Shown: positions 1 to 6,811 of the stretch, one piece after another
How the letters are laid out: each line of letters starts with the position of its first letter
Numbering within the stretch: position 1 is the stretch's first letter
Source: JAJRAL01 sp050015815
GTDB lineage: Archaea; Thermoplasmatota; Thermoplasmata; Methanomassiliicoccales; UBA472
Direction: 5' to 3'
Length of the DNA: 9,289 bases
NCBI GenBank assembly: GCA_050015815.1
Contig: JBEKAR010000067.1
Span: 1 to 9,289, forward strand
The notes under the pieces: model-generated
Databases searched by the model: none
Told to the model about the DNA's origin: nothing
The model's input: only the letters and a program-made list of their open reading frames with translations
Translations under genes and position numbers: made by a program

Positions 1-111
1 GAGGACGATTACATGCGTTGGGACTATCGCTATTGCAAGGGCTGCGGCATCTGCGCCGACATCTGCCCGGTCGAGGCGGTCGAGATGGTGAGGGGGGTGC
101 ACGAATGGTGA
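1..111 (+). CDS. porD: 2-oxoacid:ferredoxin oxidoreductase delta subunit, C-terminal fragment
   Basis: This is the 3' end of a gene that begins before the window; 36 codons and the TGA stop are visible. It encodes a [4Fe-4S] ferredoxin-type motif, CKGCGICADICP, with cysteines spaced C-x2-C-x2-C-x3-C, followed by the usual PVEAVEM. In four-subunit archaeal pyruvate or 2-oxoacid:ferredoxin oxidoreductases the delta subunit carries two such clusters and passes electrons from the thiamine site in the beta subunit to external ferredoxin. Only the second cluster-binding motif can be seen here. The stop codon overlaps the start of porA by 7 bases, and the G-rich 3' end (92-99) doubles as the porA ribosome binding site. 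The subunit assignment rests on the motif plus the adjacent alpha and beta genes. A gamma-subunit gene would be expected upstream, outside the window. Confidence 0.85.
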   Translation, partial: EDDYMRWDYRYCKGCGICADICPVEAVEMVRGVHEW

Positions 112-1280
112 CGAAGGCGCTCTCGGCGGACCACGCCGTGGCATGGGGAGTCCGTCTAGCAAGGGCCGAGGTCATCCCGGCGTTCCCGATCACGCCGCAG
201 ACTCTCATCATGGAGCTTATCTCGGAGTTCATCAACGATGGCGAGTTCGACGCCGAGTTCATCCCGGCGGAGAGCGAGCACAGCGTGATGTCCGTCGCCG
301 TGGGCGCAAGCGCGACCGGCGTCAGAACGTTCACCGCCACCGCCTCGCAGGGCCTCGCGCTGATGCACGAGATGCTCTATGCCGCTCCGCAGAACCGATT
401 GCCGGTCGTCATGGTGAACGTCAACCGATCGCTCGGCGCGGCATCGGGCATCTGGCTCGAGCACAACGACTCGATGCCCGAGAGGGAATCGGGCTGGATG
501 CAGGTCTACGTGGAGGACAACCAGGAGGCGCTAGACATGGTCATCCAGGCGTACCGCGTAGCAGAGGATCGCAGGGTCTATCTCCCGATGATGATCTGCC
601 TGGACGGCTTCGTGCTCTCCCATACGGTGGAGAGGGTCGAGGTGCCGGACCCCTACGACGTCGACAATTTCCTGCCGAAGTTCGCCCCGCTGAACGTGCT
701 CGACGTCGCGGAGCCGAAGATGATCAACCCAATCGTGCCGCCGGAGTACGCCACGGAGATGCGTTACCAACTTGACAGGACGATGGATTCGGCTCGCGTC
801 GTCGTGAGTGAGATAGACGAGTCGTTCGGGGACAAGTTCGGACGGAGGTACGGCGGCCTATTCGAATCGTACCAGATTTCCGATGCGGAGTACGCCTTGG
901 TCACCCTTGGCACCGCGACAACGACGGCCAGAGGGGTCGTCGATGAGCTGCGTCAGGAGGGGAAGAGGGCCGGGCTGATCAAGCTGCGGTTCATGAGGCC
1001 TTTCCCCGAGAGGGAGCTCATCGACGCGGCTTCGAAGCTCAAGGCCCTTGGCGTCTTCGACCGCTCGGTCGGCTTCAATTCATACGGACCTGTGTTCACC
1101 GAGGTGAGGGGTGCGTTGAGTTCGTTACGGATCCCGATCACGGACCACGTCGGCGGACTGGGGGGTAGGGACCTGACACCGGAGGATGTAAGGGAGATGT
1201 ATTCGATCGTCGAGAAGGCGGCGAATGGCGAGAAGGTCAGGCAGGTCACCTGGCACGGTCTCAGAGGTGAGCAGGAATGA
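105..1280 (+). CDS. porA: 2-oxoacid (probably pyruvate):ferredoxin oxidoreductase, alpha subunit
   Basis: 391 residues, the usual size for a stand-alone PorA. The protein forms part of the cytoplasmic complex that oxidatively decarboxylates a 2-oxoacid to acyl-CoA while reducing ferredoxin. Seen in order: FPITPQT (27-33), the ESEHS segment (56-60) holding the glutamate expected to contact the thiamine ring, ATASQGLALMHEML (78-91), EHNDSMPERESGW (119-131), the domain-II stretch GLIKLRFMRPFP (290-301), GPVFTEVRGAL (328-338) and GGLGGRDLT (350-358). I chose ATG 105 over an upstream in-frame ATG at 18 because the upstream part only reads porD in another frame, and GGGGGGTG (92-99) sits 5 bases before 105. 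It overlaps porD by 7 bases and porB by 4. Pyruvate is the likeliest substrate, but 2-oxoisovalerate-type paralogues are close, so specificity is inferred only. Confidence 0.88.
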   Translation: MVTKALSADHAVAWGVRLARAEVIPAFPITPQTLIMELISEFINDGEFDAEFIPAESEHSVMSVAVGASATGVRTFTATASQGLALMHEMLYAAPQNRLPVVMVNVNRSLGAASGIWLEHNDSMPERESGWMQVYVEDNQEALDMVIQAYRVAEDRRVYLPMMICLDGFVLSHTVERVEVPDPYDVDNFLPKFAPLNVLDVAEPKMINPIVPPEYATEMRYQLDRTMDSARVVVSEIDESFGDKFGRRYGGLFESYQISDAEYALVTLGTATTTARGVVDELRQEGKRAGLIKLRFMRPFPERELIDAASKLKALGVFDRSVGFNSYGPVFTEVRGALSSLRIPITDHVGGLGGRDLTPEDVREMYSIVEKAANGEKVRQVTWHGLRGEQE

Positions 1281-2257
1281 GTCCGGAGAAGGACATCACC
1301 AAGCTGACTTTGCGCGACGTGCCGAACAAGGAGTACTTCCTCTGGGGTCACGGAGCCTGTCCTGGCTGCGGCGTCGCGATCGCGGTCAAGAACCTGATGC
1401 GCATCTTCGGACCGGAGACGATCGTCTACGTGCCGGCGAGCTGCCTGGTTGTGTTCGGCGCGCAGTACCCGATCAGCGCTTTCGACGTGCCGTACTTCTT
1501 CACCGCGTTCGAGAACACTGGTGCGGTCCTGACGGGGATCCGGGCCGGGCTGAGGCGGAAGGGCAAGAAGGCCCTGGTCGTGGGCATGGCCGGCGACGGC
1601 GGGACGTTCGATATCGGGCTGCAGGCTTTGTCCGGCGCGGCGGACCGCAACGAGGACGTGATCTACGTTTGCCTCGACAACGAGGCGTACATGAACACCG
1701 GCATCCAGATGTCCGGGGCGACGCCGTTCGGAGCGTGGACGACGACCTCCCCCAATGGGAAGGTGATCAATGGCAAGAGGAGGTTCAAGAAGGACCTCGG
1801 GGCGATAGTCGCGGCCCACGGCGTCCCCTACATGGCGACGCTCTCGATCGCGCACTGGAACGACTTCGTGCGCAAGGCGGAGAAGGCGAAGCGCGCCGAG
1901 GGGTTCCGCTTCCTGCACGTGTTCACCCCCTGCGTCCCCGGCTGGAGGTCTGAGGCGGCGAAGACGATGGAGATCTCTCGTCTTGCGGTAGAGACAGGAA
2001 TGTGGACGCTCTTCGAGGCTGAGCATGGCGAGGCGAACGTCACTTATCGGCCGAAGAAGATGGAGCCGGTGACGGAGTACCTCAAGCTCCAGGGCCGATT
2101 CGCGCACATGACGACGGAGGACGTGAACACCCTGCAGCACTGGCTATGCAAGAAATGGTGGGCCCACTACGATGACGAGGTCGAGGCGCCGCCCTGCGTG
2201 CTTTACAACGCCGAGAAGCCGCTGCACCACGCCGGCGACCCCTTGCACGGCGTCTGA
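1277..2257 (+). CDS. porB: 2-oxoacid (probably pyruvate):ferredoxin oxidoreductase, beta subunit (thiamine pyrophosphate binding)
   Basis: 326 residues, normal for PorB. This subunit binds thiamine pyrophosphate and Mg2+ and holds the proximal [4Fe-4S] cluster. The TPP/metal motif is visible as GDGGTFDIGLQ (106-116) through DNEAYMNTG (134-142). Cysteines 28 and 31 (HGACPGCG), 56 (PASC) and 219 (FTPC) match the four cluster ligands of the PFOR beta domain: C-x2-C-x24-C, with the fourth far downstream. All four are present, so the electron path looks intact. The ATG overlaps the porA stop as ATGA, with GAGGTGA (1264-1270) six bases upstream, indicating translational coupling in a porDAB operon. 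The final ~30 residues include an extra CVLY segment that I do not assign. Family assignment is firm; substrate (pyruvate rather than another 2-oxoacid) is inferred from general similarity. Confidence 0.9.
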   Translation: MSPEKDITKLTLRDVPNKEYFLWGHGACPGCGVAIAVKNLMRIFGPETIVYVPASCLVVFGAQYPISAFDVPYFFTAFENTGAVLTGIRAGLRRKGKKALVVGMAGDGGTFDIGLQALSGAADRNEDVIYVCLDNEAYMNTGIQMSGATPFGAWTTTSPNGKVINGKRRFKKDLGAIVAAHGVPYMATLSIAHWNDFVRKAEKAKRAEGFRFLHVFTPCVPGWRSEAAKTMEISRLAVETGMWTLFEAEHGEANVTYRPKKMEPVTEYLKLQGRFAHMTTEDVNTLQHWLCKKWWAHYDDEVEAPPCVLYNAEKPLHHAGDPLHGV

Positions 2258-2300
2258 GCGACGACCGGCAGACTCCGCTCGTCCGTCATCCTTATGACCG

Positions 2301-4913
2301 ATGGGCTGCCTTGTTCCAAGGCTAGGTGTCGCCTTGAGAGCGAGCAAGCAGACGGACGTTAAACGGGTCGAACCGCTCGACCTCCTCGCTCTGCCAATCG
2401 ACGACGCCTTGCGGACGCTCGACACGTCGTTCAATGGTTTGAGCGGAGAGGAGGCGGAGAAGCGATTCGAGATCGTCAAATCGAACGCGATCCAGATCAC
2501 AAAACGCCGGCACGTCGTCATCAAATTCCTCTCCTATTTCCGCAATCCACTTGTCATCATCCTGCTGATCGCTGGGCTCATTTCCGGGTTCTTGGGCGAT
2601 GCCGTGGAGGCGGCGATAATCTTCGTCATCGTGCTCGTCTCCGTCAGCCTGAGCTTCTACCAGGAGAACAAGGCGGAGGGAGCGGCCGAGGCGTTGAGAT
2701 TGAGGGTCTCGACGACCGCCAGCGTTCTCAGGGACGGCAAGAAGGTTGAGGTGAGGCTTGAGCAGGTCGTGCCTGGCGACATAGTCATTCTTTCCCCGGG
2801 GGACATCGTGCCAGCGGACTCGAGGATTCTGTCGGCCAAGGACTTCTTCGTAGATCAGTCGGCACTGACGGGCGAATCCTTTCCGGTAGAGAAGGACATC
2901 AAACCTATCGGCAAGGAGGACAAGCAGCCGACGAGCTGGAACAACTGCGTGTTCCTCGGCACTTCGGTCATTTCCGGTTCGGCCACCGCGGCCGTGATGA
3001 ACACCGGCATGTCCACGGAGTACGGCGCGATCGCGAAGAAGCTCGTGTCCCGCGACGTCGAGACCGATTACAACCGCGGCCTGAGGAGATTTGGCTACCT
3101 CATCACCGAGGTGACGATCTTCCTGGTGATCTTCGTCTTCATGGTCAACGCGCTGAACCACAAGGACGTTCTTCAGTCCCTCCTGTTCGCCGTCGCGCTC
3201 GCGGTCGGTCTGACCCCTGAGCTGCTCCCGATGATCGTCACCGTGAACCTGTCGAAGGGGGCGCAGAAGATGTCGTCAAAGAGCGTCATAGTCAAGCGCC
3301 TCTCCTCCATCCAGGAACTCGGGAGTATGGACGTGCTATGCACGGACAAGACCGGCACCCTGACCGAGAATCACATCGACCTGACCGTGCACATCGATCC
3401 GGAGGGGAACGACGACCGCGAGGTGCTCGAGAAAGCCTATCTGAACTCGCTGTTCGAGACCGGCCTCAAGAGTCCCCTGGACGATGCGATACTTAACCAT
3501 GAGAAGATGGACATGTCCGCCTGGCGCAAGATCGACGAGATACCGTTCGACTTCCAGAGGCGCATGGCATCGATCGTCGCGGAGAAGGACGATCGGCCGA
3601 TGATGATTCTGAAGGGTGCGGTGGAGGAGGTTCTCAAACAGTGCACCTCGACGAGGAACAAGGGAGGCGTGTCGCCGCTTGAAGGCGAGCGACGCGACGC
3701 CGTGCTTGCGAAGTACCAGGAACTGAGCGCACAAGGGTATCGGGTCCTCGCCGTGGCGGAGAAGGACGTCGAGCAGGGAGTAGTAGCCTTCACCACGGCG
3801 GACGAGGCTCAGCTCACGCTCGTCGGCTTCGTGGCCTTCCTCGATCCGCCGAAGGAGTCAGCCCTTGAGGCGCTCCATCTGATGGATGAGGCGGGCATCA
3901 AGGTCAAGATCGTCACCGGCAACAACGAGCTCGTCACCAAGAAGGTCTGTGAGCAGCTCGGGTACAAGATCGACCGTCTAGTGCTCAGCAGCGAGATGGA
4001 CAAGCTCGACAACCTTGCCTTCGCCCGAGTCGTCGAGGAGGCGAACGTTTTCGCCAGGGTGACACCGGCGCAGAAGGATAGGATCATCACCACGCTCAAG
4101 GGCAACGGCCACGTGGTCGGGTTCCTTGGCGACGGGATCAACGACGCTCCGTCTCTGAAGGTGTCCGATGTGGGCATCTCGGTCGACACCGCCGTGGACG
4201 TTGCCAAGGAGGCGGCGGACATCATCCTCCTCCAAAAGGACCTGAAGGTGCTGCACGACGGTGTCCTGGAAGGCCGGAAGACGTTCGGCAACACGATGAA
4301 GTACACGATGATGGGCACGAGCTCGAACTTCGGCAACATGTTCTCGGTCGCCGGCGCCTCGCTCTTCTTGCCCTTCCTCCCGATGCTGCCGATACAGATC
4401 CTGCTGAACAACCTGCTTTACGACTTCTCCGAGCTCACGATCCCCACCGACAACGTCGATCCGGAGTATATCCAGGAGCCGAAGAAGTGGGACACTCAAT
4501 TCATACGTCGTTTCATGCTGATCTTCGGCCCGATCAGCTCGATCTTCGACTTTGTCACGTTCTTCATCCTGCTCTTCGTCTTCAACGCCGACGCGTCAGT
4601 GTTCCAGACGGCGTGGTTCGTCGAGTCCCTGTCGACGCAGGCCTTGATCATCTTCGTGATACGTACGCGGAGGATCCCTTTCTTCAGAAGCCGACCGAGC
4701 GGACCATTGGTAGCCAGCACGCTAGTGGTGGTGCTCATCGCCTTCGTTCTGCCCTACACCATCCTAGGCCCTCTGTTCCAATTCGTCCAGCTGCCCCTGA
4801 CGTTCTACCTCGCCGTCCTCGGCATCATCGCCGCTTATCTTTTGCTGGTCGAGGTGGTCAAGGTGGCGTTCTACTATCAGCCGAAGACTTCCAGGAAGCA
4901 GACCGTACGCTAG
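2301..4913 (+). CDS. mgtA: P-type ATPase, MgtA-like magnesium transporter (P3B type)
   Basis: 870 residues from ATG 2301, close to the length of bacterial MgtA/MgtB. The family drives Mg2+ uptake across the membrane with ATP. Visible elements: helices M1-M2 (about 82-120), TGES (190-193), M3-M4 (about 268-313) with LTPELLPMIVT, phosphorylation motif DKTGT with Asp349, nucleotide-domain KGA (438-440), DPPK (515-518), GDGIND (610-615), and a C-terminal membrane half with NNLLYDFSELTIPTDNVD (703-720), which is characteristic of MgtA rather than Ca2+ or H+ pumps. The start is uncertain: ATG 2301 has no ribosome binding site, whereas TTG 2334 (859 residues) has AGGTG (2324-2328) five bases upstream. 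A weak TATA-like CCTTATGA near 2290 would also place transcription start after 2301. It lies 43 bases after porB and is probably transcribed separately. I saw no Mg2+-sensing leader. Confidence 0.93.
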   Translation: MGCLVPRLGVALRASKQTDVKRVEPLDLLALPIDDALRTLDTSFNGLSGEEAEKRFEIVKSNAIQITKRRHVVIKFLSYFRNPLVIILLIAGLISGFLGDAVEAAIIFVIVLVSVSLSFYQENKAEGAAEALRLRVSTTASVLRDGKKVEVRLEQVVPGDIVILSPGDIVPADSRILSAKDFFVDQSALTGESFPVEKDIKPIGKEDKQPTSWNNCVFLGTSVISGSATAAVMNTGMSTEYGAIAKKLVSRDVETDYNRGLRRFGYLITEVTIFLVIFVFMVNALNHKDVLQSLLFAVALAVGLTPELLPMIVTVNLSKGAQKMSSKSVIVKRLSSIQELGSMDVLCTDKTGTLTENHIDLTVHIDPEGNDDREVLEKAYLNSLFETGLKSPLDDAILNHEKMDMSAWRKIDEIPFDFQRRMASIVAEKDDRPMMILKGAVEEVLKQCTSTRNKGGVSPLEGERRDAVLAKYQELSAQGYRVLAVAEKDVEQGVVAFTTADEAQLTLVGFVAFLDPPKESALEALHLMDEAGIKVKIVTGNNELVTKKVCEQLGYKIDRLVLSSEMDKLDNLAFARVVEEANVFARVTPAQKDRIITTLKGNGHVVGFLGDGINDAPSLKVSDVGISVDTAVDVAKEAADIILLQKDLKVLHDGVLEGRKTFGNTMKYTMMGTSSNFGNMFSVAGASLFLPFLPMLPIQILLNNLLYDFSELTIPTDNVDPEYIQEPKKWDTQFIRRFMLIFGPISSIFDFVTFFILLFVFNADASVFQTAWFVESLSTQALIIFVIRTRRIPFFRSRPSGPLVASTLVVVLIAFVLPYTILGPLFQFVQLPLTFYLAVLGIIAAYLLLVEVVKVAFYYQPKTSRKQTVR

Positions 4914-4933
4914 CCAGCGAGCTGGGGGCTGGC
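4913..4933 (+). terminator. Weak hairpin after mgtA
   Basis: GCCAGC (4913-4918) and GCTGGC (4928-4933) can form a 6-bp stem around a 9-base loop, starting on the last base of the mgtA stop codon. No T-run follows, and archaeal termination depends mainly on U-rich tracts, so a terminator role is only possible. Confidence 0.2.
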
Positions 4934-4940
4934 GGCGACA

Positions 4941-4952
4941 GTTGAAATATCC
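4941..4952 (+). promoter_or_regulatory. Possible TATA-like element for the radical SAM gene
   Basis: GTTGAAATATCC is the only AT-rich patch in a GC-rich gap. The GAAATAT core (4944-4950) would put transcription start roughly at 4970-4975, just before the TTG start at 4981. The match to archaeal TATA boxes is poor and there is no clear purine-rich BRE, so this is a weak call. Confidence 0.25.
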
Positions 4953-4980
4953 CGGCGGCGTTCCGGTGTAGGGGCCGAAC

Positions 4981-6279
4981 TTGCCGCTAGACTTCACCTA
5001 CCGCTACGTGGACCGGCTCGCCGACAGGATCGCGGCGAGCGTCGAGTTCGCCAAGGTGACGAGGCTGGAGGAGGTCCTCCCCGAATCGATCGAGCGCACC
5101 GGGCTGAACGTCAGAGTGCCGTTCTGCGCCTCCAAATGCTCCTATTGCGCCTTTCCCGGCGAGTCGTACAAGGACGAGTACGGCAAGGCTTTCCTCGATG
5201 CGGTGAACGAGGAAATCGGTCTGTATTCCGAGAGCACGGAGATCGGCAAGGTCGACCGGGTCTACATCAGCGGCGGCACCCCGTCGCTGATGCATAAGGA
5301 GATCGGCCAGCTCTTGGACATAATCCGCTCGCATTTCGAATTCTCGGGCAAAGTGGCCATGGAAGCTGGGCCGGGGGACCTAAACGAGGAGGTGCTGGCC
5401 AACTTCGTCTCCTCGGGAGTGAAGCAGCTCAGCGTCGGGGTGCAGACCTTCAACGAGAAGATGCTCCCGTTCCTCGGGCGAATGACGAAGAGGCAACAGC
5501 TGATCGACGTCCTCGGGAAGGTCGTCGACGCTCGGTTCGAATACGTCAATATCGACCTCATGTTCTCCCTGCCGACCCAGACGACGGACGACCTACTGGA
5601 CGATCTGGAGACCGCCTGCTCGCTCGGGGTCGACGGCATATCGACGTACCCGTTGATGCTCTTGCACTACACGCCCCTGACGAAAAAGGCGGCCGATCAG
5701 TTCCCTCAGGACCCCAAGGAGGAGAGGGAGCAGTACCAGGCGATCATCGAGACGATGCGATCCCACGGATACAGGATGCGAACTCTCTGGTCCTTCTCGA
5801 AGAGGCCTGACGAGTACGAAGGGCCCTACGAGCACTCGAACTTCGTCGGCATAGGACCAAGGGCGTGGGGGATGGTCGACGGAAGGTTCACGGTGAACGC
5901 ACCGTCGACATTGAATTACATCCAGAGGCTGAGCGAGGGGTTCGTGCCCGTCTTCGCTCATGCCCCAGTCAAGGACTTCGGCATGGCGAAGCTCGCCAGG
6001 CGGCTGTATTATGGGAAGCTGACGTCGACGGAGCTGGAAGCGATCTCTCAGGAGGACGCGAAGGTCGCGCCTATGGTCTCGCTTCTGCGCGTGCTCGGCC
6101 TGATGGAGAAGCAGGAAGAGCAGTACCTACTGACGGACAAGGCGCTATGGCTCGGCTCGCACGCGACGAAGAAAATCGCCATGACCACGCTCACGAAGAT
6201 GAACGACATCCTGCTTGAGGCGAACGAGGAAGTGCCGGAACAGCACCAGCTGTCGCAGGAGTTCGTGACAGTGTCGTAA
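4981..6279 (+). CDS. HemN/HemW-like radical SAM protein, function unknown
   Basis: 432 residues. The radical SAM cluster motif C-x3-C-x2-C is at Cys49, Cys53 and Cys56 in VPFCASKCSYCAF, the layout of the coproporphyrinogen oxidase/HemW family. Further family landmarks are SGGTPSLM (97-104, SAM binding), LSVGVQTFNEKMLPFLGR (150-167), NIDLMFSLPTQT (190-201), FVGIGPRAWG (288-297) and a C-terminal HemN_C-like winged-helix region with LLTDKALWLG (383-392). Expected chemistry is reductive cleavage of S-adenosylmethionine to a 5'-deoxyadenosyl radical; the target is unknown. Archaea that make heme usually use the siroheme route, so true coproporphyrinogen oxidase activity is not a safe assumption. 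A heme-chaperone-like or other modification role fits equally well. The start is TTG with AGGGG (4970-4974) six bases upstream; no ATG occurs before the cluster motif. Neighbours give no functional clue. Confidence 0.85.
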   Translation: MPLDFTYRYVDRLADRIAASVEFAKVTRLEEVLPESIERTGLNVRVPFCASKCSYCAFPGESYKDEYGKAFLDAVNEEIGLYSESTEIGKVDRVYISGGTPSLMHKEIGQLLDIIRSHFEFSGKVAMEAGPGDLNEEVLANFVSSGVKQLSVGVQTFNEKMLPFLGRMTKRQQLIDVLGKVVDARFEYVNIDLMFSLPTQTTDDLLDDLETACSLGVDGISTYPLMLLHYTPLTKKAADQFPQDPKEEREQYQAIIETMRSHGYRMRTLWSFSKRPDEYEGPYEHSNFVGIGPRAWGMVDGRFTVNAPSTLNYIQRLSEGFVPVFAHAPVKDFGMAKLARRLYYGKLTSTELEAISQEDAKVAPMVSLLRVLGLMEKQEEQYLLTDKALWLGSHATKKIAMTTLTKMNDILLEANEEVPEQHQLSQEFVTVS

Positions 6280-6282
6280 GGG

Positions 6283-6297
6283 GGACGCTGGACGTCC
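6283..6297 (+). terminator. Small hairpin after the radical SAM gene
   Basis: GGACG (6283-6287) and CGTCC (6293-6297) form a 5-bp stem with a 5-base loop, beginning three bases after the TAA stop. An 8-base palindrome GGACGTCC (6290-6297) overlaps it. No strong T-tract follows directly, so this may be a terminator or mRNA 3' end structure, with low certainty. Confidence 0.25.
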
Positions 6298-6330
6298 GGT
6301 GACGATGGATATTTCCTCGCGCCATCCCGA

Positions 6331-6344
6331 CAAACCTTTTATAC
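6331..6344 (+). promoter_or_regulatory. Archaeal BRE/TATA promoter of the rpl7ae cluster
   Basis: CAAACC (6331-6336, BRE-like) followed by TTTTATAC (6337-6344) is the best TATA box in the window and stands out against the GC-rich background. By the usual distance of about 25 bases, transcription should start near 6366. That gives a leader of about 55-60 nt before the TTG start of rpl7ae and would drive rpl7ae, rps28e, rpl24e and ndk together. Confidence 0.8.
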
Positions 6345-6367
6345 AATCACTTCTTTGGTGGCGTTGC

Positions 6368-6393
6368 TCTTCTGAGCCGATGATTGATGAAGA
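6368..6393 (+). promoter_or_regulatory. Candidate L7Ae-binding K-loop in the rpl7ae mRNA leader
   Basis: Five Watson-Crick pairs join UCUUC (6368-6372) to GAAGA (6389-6393). Inside them lie CUGA (6372-6375) and UGAUGA (6385-6390), matching box D and box C of the kink-turn. The pairing would be C6372-G6389, U6373-U6388, then sheared G6374-A6387 and A6375-G6386, with U6385 as the flipped-out L3 base. Positions 6376-6384 close it as a loop rather than a second helix, which makes it a K-loop of the kind found at D'/C' of archaeal C/D sRNAs. L7Ae is known to bind such motifs, and archaeal L7Ae has been reported to repress its own translation through a kink-turn in its leader. The motif lies 18 bases upstream of the ribosome binding site of that very gene. 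Folding and function are inferred. Confidence 0.65.
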
Positions 6394-6410
6394 TGTCATC
6401 GTACATCCGA

Positions 6411-6417
6411 AGGAGGT
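6411..6417 (+). promoter_or_regulatory. Strong ribosome binding site of rpl7ae
   Basis: AGGAGGT is a near-perfect complement of the 16S rRNA 3' end, six bases before TTG 6424. It fixes the non-ATG start: no ATG lies in frame between here and the conserved L7Ae N-terminus. Confidence 0.85.
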
Positions 6418-6423
6418 AGGAAC

Positions 6424-6795
6424 TTGGCTAAGGCAATATTCGTTAGGTTCGAGATGCCGAAGGAACTTCAGGACAAGGCTTACGAGATCATTGAGCTGGC
6501 CCGGGACACCGGAAGGGTGAAGAAGGGCACCAACGAGGTCACGAAGATCATCGAGCGGGGCGAGGCCTCGTTCGTCGTGATGGCCGAGGACGTGCAGCCG
6601 CCAGAGATCCTGGCGCACATGCCGATGCTCTGCGAGGAGCGCAACATTCCTTACGCTTACGTCGCGAGCAAGGCCGAGCTCGGCAACGCCTGCGGACTGG
6701 AGAAGCCGACGGCATCGGTGGCAGTGGTGGACGCCGGCAAGGCGAAGCCGCTCATCGACTCGCTCGCCGAGCAGATCAAGAAGCTGAAGAAGTGA
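6424..6795 (+). CDS. rpl7ae: Ribosomal protein L7Ae (kink-turn-binding protein)
   Basis: 123 residues, the normal archaeal length. L7Ae is a 50S ribosomal protein that also builds box C/D and H/ACA RNPs and RNase P by binding kink-turns. The RNA-binding signature KKGTNEVTKIIERG (33-46) contains the residues that read the tandem G-A pairs. The second conserved stretch is ERNIPYAYVASKAELGNACG (72-91), which includes the loop that contacts the bulged nucleotides. Translation starts at TTG 6424, giving MAKAIFVRFEMP, a typical N-terminus. The gene is first in the cluster with rps28e, rpl24e and ndk; a strong promoter and a candidate K-loop lie upstream, so autoregulation is plausible. Nothing in the protein is truncated or missing. 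Confidence 0.96.
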   Translation: MAKAIFVRFEMPKELQDKAYEIIELARDTGRVKKGTNEVTKIIERGEASFVVMAEDVQPPEILAHMPMLCEERNIPYAYVASKAELGNACGLEKPTASVAVVDAGKAKPLIDSLAEQIKKLKK

Positions 6796-6811
6796 TGCGG
6801 GGGAGCTTCAC

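Noticed and set aside
18..104. In-frame upstream extension of porA from ATG 18
   Set aside because: This stretch codes for the ferredoxin motif of porD in another frame. ATG 105 has a ribosome binding site and begins the conserved N-terminus.
1225..1953. Second + strand open frame overlapping porB
   Set aside because: Arg/Gly-rich shadow frame of porB with no recognisable motif.
953..2140. Long open frame of 395 codons on the minus strand across porA/porB
   Set aside because: It lies opposite two firmly identified genes, is rich in Arg, His and Leu as expected for antisense of GC-rich coding DNA, and shows no domain I recognise.
2322..3161. Minus-strand open frame opposite mgtA
   Set aside because: Asp/Arg/His-rich antisense shadow of a clear P-type ATPase.
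6345..6423. The CUGA/UGAUGA boxes as part of a box C/D sRNA gene
   Set aside because: The order is D' then C', but I find no outer RUGAUGA box within a guide length upstream and no CUGA downstream before the rpl7ae start. A leader K-loop explains it better.
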